NCBI GenBank assembly: GCA_963717955.1
Contig: CAVQXR010000001.1
Span: 1,550,001-1,614,000, forward strand
Reading direction: 5' to 3'
DNA length: 64,000 bases
Source of the DNA: CAVQXR01 sp963717955
GTDB taxonomy: Bacteria > Actinomycetota > Thermoleophilia > Gaiellales > Gaiellaceae
The position numbers were made by a program, and so were the translations under genes. This document shows, piece by piece, positions 57,358-64,000 of this stretch (position 1 is its first letter; each line of letters starts with the position of its first letter). Below the pieces are notes generated by a model. It worked only from the letters and a program-made list of their open reading frames with translations, searched no databases and was not told the origin of the DNA.

Positions 57358-57402
57358 TACGAGGCTTTGCAGGCCTCTGCCTAACCACTCGGCCACCGCG
57401 CC
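57332..57402 (-). tRNA. tRNA-Cys (GCA anticodon)
   Basis: 71 nt. Acceptor GGCGCGG/CCGCGCC, D arm GGCCGAGTGGTTAGGC, anticodon stem-loop GGCCTGCAAAGCC with GCA, and T arm CAGCGGTTCGAGTCCGCT. The discriminator U73 is typical of tRNA-Cys. CCA is not encoded. Integration target of the adjacent element. Confidence 0.95.
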
Positions 57403-57493
57403 GCGGCCCCCATCGTACCGCCCGCGCCGCGGCCGGTAGGATCGGTCGGGAGTTCGAGCCCCGACCCCTTGTGAGAGGCTGCTCAGCATCGAG

Positions 57494-58240
57494 ATGAGCG
57501 AGACCGCCGCACCCGACGGAGATGCAACCGCGCCCGAAGAGAGCGAAGCCGAGCCGGCCGGCGCCGAAGCACCTGACAGCGTCTCCGACCTGCTCCAGCT
57601 GGCTGGACGTGATGTGGCCACCCTGGCTCGTCGCGAGCTCGAGCTCGCCACGGCGCGGCACAGCGCGGAATTGCGCCGCACCGCATCCGTCGTCGCCGTC
57701 GCACTCGGGGGCGCGCTCGCCCTCCTGACCGCGTTCGCGCTCGGCAACTGGGCGGCCGCGATTGCCCTCTCGTCGGCGTTACCCGAGTGGCTCGCCCCGC
57801 TCGTCCTCGCTGCGGGGTGGATCGCCGTCGGCGTCGTGCTGCTCGGCCTGGCGAGGCGATCCGCCGAAGGGGCGGCGTGGAGACGCTGGTCGCGGGCGAT
57901 GCAGACGGACCCGGCCGACCAGATCGCCGCGCTCGAGCAGGCCCGCGACGAGGCCCGGCAGGCGATGGGGGACTCGCTCGAGAAAGTCACCGGGACGCTC
58001 GCGAAGGCGGCCGGCGAGCAGATCGGCAAGGCGGCGCTACCTCTGGCAGGGGGTGCGGTGGTCGGGGTGAGCGAGGAGATCGTCGACGCGGCCGACAGGC
58101 TCTCCGACTCCATCGAGGATGCGGTACCCGGCGGGGGCGTGATGAACCGGGCGGTCGACATCGTTCTCGTCCCCGGCCGCCTCGGGATCAAGATGACCCG
58201 AACGTTCCTCACACGCGGCGATCGACCGCGGTCGCGCTGA
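57494..58240 (+). CDS. Phage_holin_3_6-like membrane protein
   Basis: 248 aa. Acidic disordered N-terminus (1-30), then DLLQLAGRDVATLARRELELATARHSAELRRTASVVAVALGGALALLTAFALGNW and a second membrane helix (LVLAAGWIAVGVVLLGLA). This is the Actino_DUF1469/Phage_holin_3_6 pattern common in Actinobacteria, which is not evidence for a phage. A long helical tail carries a possible third membrane-associated segment. Role unknown. Start ATG 57494. Lies outside the element, beyond tRNA-Cys. Confidence 0.7.
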   Translation: MSETAAPDGDATAPEESEAEPAGAEAPDSVSDLLQLAGRDVATLARRELELATARHSAELRRTASVVAVALGGALALLTAFALGNWAAAIALSSALPEWLAPLVLAAGWIAVGVVLLGLARRSAEGAAWRRWSRAMQTDPADQIAALEQARDEARQAMGDSLEKVTGTLAKAAGEQIGKAALPLAGGAVVGVSEEIVDAADRLSDSIEDAVPGGGVMNRAVDIVLVPGRLGIKMTRTFLTRGDRPRSR

Positions 58241-58357
58241 CGTCGGCGCCTCGCCCTCCCGCTCCCGCGCCGAGCACCCCGAGCGCCTGATCGCGCATGC
58301 CACGCGGGTGGCGCGGGCCGGTAACGCCGCCGGCTTCGGGCCGGATGCGATCCCCCC

Positions 58358-59598
58358 TACGCCTCCGACTCGAGCAGGCGGTAGTCGATGGGGGCGGCGG
58401 TCTCCTCGAGCACGCCGAGCGGGTCGCGCGCCTGCTCGCGGCGGCGACGCTCGTCCGGCGGCCCGAGCAGCGACTCGAGGTAGGCGCCGAGCTCCCGGCC
58501 GTGGCCGACGACCGCGCGATGCGCCCGCAGGCGCTCCCGCTCGAACGCGGCGAGGCTCGTCGCCAGCGCGCCCGGCCGCTCGATCGCGGCGACGAGCGCG
58601 AGCGCGTCGCCCGGCGGCCTTCGGCACTCCCATCGCCGTGTGCGGCCGCGCCACGGAGCCGGCGTCGCCGATCAGCGCGACCCGGCCCGAGACGAGCCGT
58701 GGGGCCTCGAGATCGACGATCGGCTGGAAGAAGACGAGCCGCGCGCGCGCGACCGCCTCGGCGAACTGCGGTGCGAGGTTGGCCCGCGCGTGGGCGTCCA
58801 TCTCGTCCCGTACAGGCTGCCGCACGAGCGACGGCGGGATTCCGCCCTCGTGCACGCGGCCGGCATCGTCCGTCAGCAGGCGCGGAAGCTCGTCGGCGGC
58901 GACGGGGTGATACCAGACGACGTTGTACTGCCTCCGGCCGGCCTCGCGGCTGCCGTCCGGGCCCGGAACCGGATAGCCCACCGCCTGCACGCCCGGTGCG
59001 ATGCACATCGAGTAGCGGTCGAAGCGAAGCGCGCGCGGCCCGCTCGAAAGGTCCCGCTCGTCCGTCAGGCACCGCCACGCGATGTAGCGCGCCGTACACG
59101 GGCTCGACGTCCGGAAGCACGAGGCGCCTGACCGTCGACCGGATCCCGTCCGCGCCGACGAGCAGGTCGGCGTCGATCCGCTCGCCCCCGGCGAGGATCG
59201 CCGTGACGGAGCCGCTGTCCTGCTCGATCTGCTCGATCGCGGTGCCTGCCCGGTAGCGCTCGCCCGGGAAAGCGGGCGCGCAGCGATTCGTAGAGTCGGC
59301 TCCACGACGTCATCCACTGCGTGAAGTCGAGCTCGGCGACGATCTCGCCGGCGGCACCGAGCGCGACCCTGCCCGGGAGCTCGATCCCGAGTGACTCCTG
59401 CGTCTCGTCGACCCCGGCCGCCCGGAGACCTTCGATCAGGCCGGGCAGGATCGTGATCCCGGCGCCGCGGCCCTCGAGCACTCCCGCTGCCCGCTCGACG
59501 ACGGTGACCTCGATCCCGCGACGGTGGAGCAGGTTCCCGACGAGCAGGCCCGAGATCGACCCGCCGACGACGACGACGCGCCTGACCTCGGACGCCAT
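58358..59598 (-). pseudogene. FAD-dependent monooxygenase, three frameshifts
   Basis: About 413 codons when pieced together. The N-terminal Rossmann GGSISG in VVVVGGSISGLLVGNLLHRRGIEVTVVER and LYESLRARFPG are in frame 1. After about 59268 (GGG where GG is expected) homology continues in another frame: ADLLVGADGIRSTVRRLVLPD. From about 59090 it runs in a third: YIAWRCLTDERDL through ALIGDAGSVARPHTAMGVPKAAG (the GD FAD motif). After about 58612 (again GGG for GG) the C-terminus is GDALALVAAI to YRLLESEA. Three single-base insertions sum to zero, so the end is reached in phase. PHBH/UbiH-like hydroxylase family. Decay versus sequencing error is open. Confidence 0.7.
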
Positions 59599-59601
59599 CC
59601 C

Positions 59602-60520
59602 TCAGCCCGACGTCGTGTCCGGCGGCAGGCCGGCCTGCCGCTCGGTCAGCTTGACGCTCGACAGGTAGTCCTCGTCCGCGTAGCCCTCGCCGACGAGCAC
59701 CTGCAGCAACTGTCGCGTGTTGGCGGCGAGCGGCATCGGCACGCCGTGCTCCCGCGCGGCCGCGAGCACGAGGTCCATGTCCTTGAGGATCAACGTCGTC
59801 GTCATCGTCGGTGTGAAGTCCCGTTCCCGCAGGAGCCGCGGCCTTGGCCTTCAGCCACGGCGAGGCGATGGTGCTCTCGGCGAGCGTGTCGAGCATCGTC
59901 GCCCAGTCGAGGCCCGCCTTGCGCCCGAGCGTGAGCGCCTCGGCCATCGACTGGGCGGTGTTGACGACGATCGCGTTGACGACGAGCTTCATCACCCGGG
60001 CCTGCTCGCCCGGGCCGAGGTAGACCTGCGCCGTGCTGAACGTCTCGACGATCGGCCTCACCGCCTGCCACGCGGGCTCGGGGCCCGAGACGAGCGCCGT
60101 CACCTCGCCGCGGTCGGCCGACGCGGCGTTGCCCGAGATCGGCATCCGCAGGTAGGCGACGCCGTGGCGCTCCGCCTCGCGGGCGATCTCCCCGGACAGC
60201 TCCGTCGAGATCGTGCTCGTCTCCGCGAGGATCGTGCCGGCTCCGGCCTGCTCGAGCACCCGGCCCGTGCCCAGCAGGACGTCACGCACGACCGCGTCGT
60301 CGGGCAGCGACGTGAAGACGACCTTCGCTGCCTGCGCGCACTCGGCGGGACCGGCGGCCTCGGTCGCGCCCTGCTGGACGAGCGCCCGGCGGCTCTCCTC
60401 GCTCCGCGATGCGACGAGGAGTGGGTAGCCGGCGGCCAGGATGAAGCCCGCGAGCGGTCGCCCCATCCGGCCGGCGCCGACCCAGCCCACGAGAGGGCGT
60501 TCGGAGGTCGTGCCGCTCAG
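59602..60520 (-). CDS. 3-hydroxyisobutyrate dehydrogenase-family oxidoreductase, one frameshift
   Basis: About 300 aa. Starts TTSERPLVGWVGAGRMGRPLAGFILAAGYPLLVASR (NAD loop GAGRMG), with EAERHGVAYLRMPISGNAA (substrate loop) and catalytic Lys in ARVMKLVVNAIVVN. Near 59830 the frame breaks after LKAKAAA; the C-terminus (ERDFTPTMTTTLILKDMDLVLAAAREHGVPMPLAA) is in another frame. No ATG is available at the N-terminus; a CTG overlaps the permease stop as CTGA (60520), with GTG 60490 as the fallback. Probably oxidises a hydroxyacid made from the imported substrate. Confidence 0.8.
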
Positions 60521-61545
60521 CCGGTCGACCTCAGCGCGGCCCGCCGTCCGGCCGTGAAGTTGCGCAGGCGCGTGAGCAGCTCCGGCCCCTGGTAGGCGAT
60601 GAGCGCCACGAGAGTGAGAGCCCCGACCGCGATCTGGCCGTACTCGGTCGGCACCTGGAGCAGCGGCAGGATGTTGAGGATGAGCGCGAGGAAGAGAGCG
60701 GCGAGGACCGCGCCGACGAACGATCCCCTGCCCCCGGCGAGGCTCGCCCCGCCGAGCACCGCTGCGACGATGCTCTGGAGCGCGTAACCGCCGATGATGG
60801 GCGACCCCGTCTGGATGAGGGCGGCGGAGAAGAAGCCGGCCACCGCCGCCATCAGCGAGCAGAGCACGAACGCGAGGAAGACCACCCGCCCGGTGTTCGT
60901 GCCGAGACGGCGGGCGGACGTCTCGTCGAGGCCGACGGCCCGGACCGAGAGGCCCCCACGGCTCCGGTAGAGCCAGAAATCCCACAGGGCGGCGAGCACG
61001 AGGACACCGATGAAGGCGATGGGCATGAAGCCGATGCTCGTGGTCATGGCGCTCGCGAACTCGGAGCTGATCTGGCCTTCGGGATGGTCGCGAAGCAGGA
61101 GGGAGACCCCCTGGAGGATGCTCAGCGTCCCGAGCGTCGCGATGATCGAGGGCAGGCCGAGCACGCGGATCAGCGTCGCGTTGAAGCAGCCCGTGGCCAG
61201 ACCGACCCCGACGAGCGCGAGCGCGCCGACGAAGAGGAGGTACCACTCCTGCCCCGCCTGCATCGTGTACGAGGCGGTGACGACGCAGAGCGTGACGAGA
61301 GCCGCGACAGAAATGTCGAAGCCGCCGACGAGCAGCGCGTTCGTCTGGCCGATCGCCACGAGCGCGAGCGGCATCGTCGTCAGAAGCAGGTTGTTGATGT
61401 TGTACGCGGTCAGGAACGCCTCGTTCGCGACGGCCGCGTAGGCCCCGAGACCCACGATCAGCAGGGTCAGAAAGCCGAGCGGCATCCACCCGCGGAACCG
61501 GGGCGGCGAACGGCGGGCCGGGGCTGCCGTTGCCGCGCCCCTCAC
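60517..61545 (-). CDS. sugar-type ABC transporter permease (RbsC family)
   Basis: 342 aa with about 8-10 hydrophobic helices. Family features: INNLLLTTMPLALVAIGQTNALLVGGFDISVAALVTL near the N-terminus, SIIATLGTLSILQGVSLLL and LGGASLAGGRGSFVGAVLAALFLALILNIL. It overlaps the ATPase gene upstream by 4 nt. Works with the ATPase and binding protein to import a carbohydrate or related small molecule; the ligand is unknown. Confidence 0.93.
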   Translation of the reverse strand: MRGAATAAPARRSPPRFRGWMPLGFLTLLIVGLGAYAAVANEAFLTAYNINNLLLTTMPLALVAIGQTNALLVGGFDISVAALVTLCVVTASYTMQAGQEWYLLFVGALALVGVGLATGCFNATLIRVLGLPSIIATLGTLSILQGVSLLLRDHPEGQISSEFASAMTTSIGFMPIAFIGVLVLAALWDFWLYRSRGGLSVRAVGLDETSARRLGTNTGRVVFLAFVLCSLMAAVAGFFSAALIQTGSPIIGGYALQSIVAAVLGGASLAGGRGSFVGAVLAALFLALILNILPLLQVPTEYGQIAVGALTLVALIAYQGPELLTRLRNFTAGRRAALRSTG

Positions 61546-63092
61546 GTGCGCCCTTCCCCGTCCGGAGCCGCGACCTTCGAACCTGCGTTCTTCGAGCCGA
61601 CGATCGCCTCGACGATCCGGCGCTCGCTGAGGTCCGCCGCCGGAATCTCGTCGACGATCCTGCCGCGGGAGAACACGACGACACGGTCACAGAGACCCGC
61701 GAGCTCGAGCGGGTCGCTCGACTTGACGACGACCGCAACGCCCTCGCGGGCCTTCGCGCGCAGCGCGTCGTAGATCTCGAAGCGGGACCCGACGTCGACG
61801 CCCTGGGTCGGCTCGTCGGTGAGGATCGCATGCACGGCGCCCCGAAGGAACGGACGCGTGAGCGAGACCTTCTGCTGGTTCCCGCCGGACAGCGACAACA
61901 CGGGCTGCTCGATCGACGCCGCACGGATCTTCAGCCGCCGCCCGATCTCGACGACGGCATCTCGCTCGCGGCCGCGGCTGAGAATGCCCATCCTGCTGTA
62001 CCGGCGTATCACCTGGATCGTCGTGTTCGTTCGGACGCTGAGGACCGGGAACAGCGACTCCCGGGCCCGGTCGCCGGAGAGGAGCACGACTCCGGCCCGG
62101 AGCGGCCCGGCCGGCGATCGGCCGTCGAGCTCCTTGCCGTTGCACCGCGCGGTACCGGTCCATCGCTCCGCGCCGGCCAGCGCGCGGAGGAACTGGCCCT
62201 GGCCGTTGCCCTCGGCGCCGGCGAGTCCGAGCACCTCGCCCCGGTGGATCGCGAGGTCGATCGGCCCGAACCGATCGCCCTGGAGCGCGGCGATCTCGAA
62301 GCAGATCTCGCTCGGACCTCGGTCGGAATCACGGTCAGGAAACGCTTGTTGGAGCGGCCGCCCGATCATCAGGGCGATGAGCGCGTTCTCCGACATCCCG
62401 GCCGCGTCGAACGTGCCCTGGCTCACGCCGTCTCGCAGGACGGTGATCCGGTCGGCGATCTCGAGCACCTCCGGGATCCGGTGGCTCACGTACATCACGC
62501 CGACACCCGCCCTGCTCCGCTCGAACACGAGCGCGTGGAGCTGCGCGACCTCCTCGGGGCCGAGGGCCGTCGTCGGCTCGTCCAGGAGCAGCACCTTCGG
62601 CTCGGCGAGAAGGGCCTTCACCACCTCGAGCAGCTGCCGCTCCGCGAGCGAGAGGCTCCCGGCGGGCGTCGCTGCCCCGATATCCAGACCGAACTCCGTG
62701 AGTCTCTCCGCTGCCCAGCTCTCCATGTCTCGATATGCCGGACGGGCGGTCGGGAGGGCCGCGAGATAGAGATTCTCGGCCACCGTCATCTCGAGCACCT
62801 GCGAGTAGGTCTGGTACGCCATGCCAACACCGAGGCGGATCGCCTCGGCAACCGAGGCGGCGCCGAGCGACCGACCACCGATCTCGACCGAGCCCTCGTC
62901 CGGCGCGAGAAACCCGCTCGCGATCCCGAGCAACGTCGACTTCCCGGACCCGTTCTCCCCGACGAGCGCGTGGATCTCGCCGGCACGGCAGTCCACGCTC
63001 ACCTCGCGTACGGCGCGCACCGCTCCAAAGGATTTGGAGAGTGCGCGCAGCGAGAGCACGACAGGGCTCGCGGGCCCGGGAGTCGTCGACAT
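61542..63092 (-). CDS. sugar-type ABC transporter ATPase, double domain (RbsA/MglA family)
   Basis: 516 aa with two fused nucleotide-binding domains. NBD1: Walker A GENGSGKSTLL, signature LSLAERQLLEV, Walker B VLLLDEPTTAL. NBD2: degenerate Walker A GAEGNGQGQF, signature LSGGNQQKVSL, Walker B AILTDEPTQGVD. The degenerate second site is usual in RbsA-like proteins. ATG 63092 is used. The binding-protein gene is 50 bp upstream. Confidence 0.95.
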   Translation of the reverse strand: MSTTPGPASPVVLSLRALSKSFGAVRAVREVSVDCRAGEIHALVGENGSGKSTLLGIASGFLAPDEGSVEIGGRSLGAASVAEAIRLGVGMAYQTYSQVLEMTVAENLYLAALPTARPAYRDMESWAAERLTEFGLDIGAATPAGSLSLAERQLLEVVKALLAEPKVLLLDEPTTALGPEEVAQLHALVFERSRAGVGVMYVSHRIPEVLEIADRITVLRDGVSQGTFDAAGMSENALIALMIGRPLQQAFPDRDSDRGPSEICFEIAALQGDRFGPIDLAIHRGEVLGLAGAEGNGQGQFLRALAGAERWTGTARCNGKELDGRSPAGPLRAGVVLLSGDRARESLFPVLSVRTNTTIQVIRRYSRMGILSRGRERDAVVEIGRRLKIRAASIEQPVLSLSGGNQQKVSLTRPFLRGAVHAILTDEPTQGVDVGSRFEIYDALRAKAREGVAVVVKSSDPLELAGLCDRVVVFSRGRIVDEIPAADLSERRIVEAIVGSKNAGSKVAAPDGEGRT

Positions 63093-63142
63093 CAACGTGA
63101 GATCAGCTGTTGAAGGTCAGATAGGTGCTCAGTGTCCTCCCT

Positions 63143-64000
63143 CTACTCCGGATACATCCGCGCGACGAGCTCGTCCGGGATCAGCGAGGTAATCGACGCT
63201 TCGGCCGGTCGGTCCGGGACGCACAGGCTGTCCACCGAGTTGTCCTTGAACGCGATCGGGAACACGATCTCCGGCGGGGGCACGAACCCCTTGAGCTGCA
63301 TCATGCCCGCGGTCAGCGACTGGCGGATCTGCCAGTTTCCGGCCGCGTTCGCGTAGTAGATCCGGAGGTTCGGCTCGTTCAGCTCGTCCGCTACGCAGCC
63401 GAGGATGGGCTCGTCGGTCCGCATCGTCCAGACCTGGTCGATCGGGATGCCTGCCGCCTCGATGGCCGGCTGCGCGCCAAGCGCCATTCCGCCCGAGTAC
63501 TCGTAGCTGATGCCCTTGAGGTCTGGGTGGGCTGCGAGCAGGCTCGCCATCGCCTCCTGCACTCCCGCCGGCACCCAGTTCGTGTCGTACGTACCGACGA
63601 TCTCGATCTCCGGGCTCAGCGCCGCCTTCTCGCACTCCTGCCAGGCCGCCGACAGTGGGTTGCCGGGGGTGCCGCCCATGAGCGCGATCTTGCCCGAACC
63701 CACTTCCTCGTTGATGATCTGCGCGAAGGCCTCGCCGAGCGCGCAGGTGTCTTCGCCGACGACGGTCGAGTAGTTCTCGCCCGGGCCGGTCACGTAGCCC
63801 CACGCATACGTGGCGACCGGGATTCCCGCTGCGGTCGCCTCCTGGAACACCGGCAGGTAGCCGTCGCCGATGTCCGGGAAGTTGACGATCACGTCGGCAC
63901 CCTGCGCGATCGCCGATCGGAAGTCCGCCAGCGGGTCGCCTGGGGTGCTCGAGAACACATTGGAGCTCGTGTAGATGATCTGGCCGATCTCGGGGTACGT
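63143..64000 (-). CDS. sugar-type periplasmic substrate-binding protein (5' end outside window)
   Basis: At least 285 residues of a type I periplasmic binding protein (RbsB-like). Visible lobes: FRSAIAQGADVIVNFPDIGDGYLPVFQEATAAGIPVATYAWG, GEDTCALGEAFAQIINEEVGSGKIALMGGTPGNPLSAAWQECEKAAL and MRTDEPILGCVADELN. The frame remains open through position 64000 (YPEIGQIIYTSSNVFSSTPGDPLADF), so the signal peptide and start lie beyond the window. First visible gene of the importer/catabolic operon. Confidence 0.92.
   Translation of the reverse strand, partial: TYPEIGQIIYTSSNVFSSTPGDPLADFRSAIAQGADVIVNFPDIGDGYLPVFQEATAAGIPVATYAWGYVTGPGENYSTVVGEDTCALGEAFAQIINEEVGSGKIALMGGTPGNPLSAAWQECEKAALSPEIEIVGTYDTNWVPAGVQEAMASLLAAHPDLKGISYEYSGGMALGAQPAIEAAGIPIDQVWTMRTDEPILGCVADELNEPNLRIYYANAAGNWQIRQSLTAGMMQLKGFVPPPEIVFPIAFKDNSVDSLCVPDRPAEASITSLIPDELVARMYPE

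Noticed and set aside
57494..58240. Prophage remnant because of the holin-like protein
   Set aside because: This family is a common chromosomal membrane protein in Actinobacteria; no other phage gene is adjacent.

Overview
The window is GC-rich (around 70%) bacterial chromosome with actinobacterial habits: extensive GTG starts, 1-4 nt stop/start overlaps (ATGA, GTGA, TTGA and apparently CTGA), GatCAB, a SigK/RskA-type sigma/anti-sigma pair, a PASTA-tailed class A PBP and a Phage_holin_3_6-like protein. I infer a deep-branching Actinomycetota, possibly Thermoleophilia/Gaiellales-like. The taxonomy is inference, not something I could search.

Layout. 1-3.5 kb: two paralogous collagen-like (Gly-Pro-Thr repeat) surface protein genes on the minus strand. 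One is nearly intact and one is frameshifted. Each is preceded by a decayed copy of an rRNA-operon tail (23S 3' end, 5S, terminator). 3.5-10.2 kb: a plus-strand glycosyltransferase operon that could decorate the collagen-like proteins or build a surface glycan. 10.5-17.3 kb: a complete rRNA operon on the minus strand (promoter, 16S, 23S, 5S, terminator, matching processing stems). Its 23S gene is split by two group I introns at E. coli positions 1917 and about 1931. They leave a 14-nt exon between them, and each carries a LAGLIDADG endonuclease gene. 17.4-19.5 kb: tyrS and a cation-diffusion zinc exporter. 19.7-28.5 kb: a metal region with EfeO/EfeU-like iron uptake behind a palindromic operator, facing an operon of DUF4331, TPR and two NicO-type nickel/cobalt permeases. 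28.7-32.5 kb: ECF sigma factor, anti-sigma factor and PBP1.

32.5-53.4 kb is mostly housekeeping: mpg, RemA-like, DegT aminotransferase, ilvE, ybaK-like, serA, gatCAB, csp, folD, ppiB, an orphan DNA methyltransferase, a malonyl-CoA-synthetase-like ligase, rpiA, a GlcD-like oxidase, gnd and pgi. A family of CTAG-bounded palindromic repeats lies within it. 53.5-57.4 kb looks like a small integrative element in a tRNA-Cys gene: a 28-bp direct repeat of the tRNA 3' end flanks a two-component system, a lipoprotein and a tyrosine-recombinase fragment. 57.5-64 kb: a holin-like membrane protein, then a minus-strand catabolic operon with a sugar-type ABC importer (binding protein cut by the window end), an NAD-dependent dehydrogenase and a frameshifted FAD monooxygenase.

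The most unusual content is the twin-intron 23S gene and the repeated association of rRNA-tail remnants with collagen-like genes. Several genes (collagen 1 and 2, pgi, FAD monooxygenase, dehydrogenase) carry single-base indels, often in G/C runs. I cannot tell from the sequence alone whether these are biological or sequencing errors.
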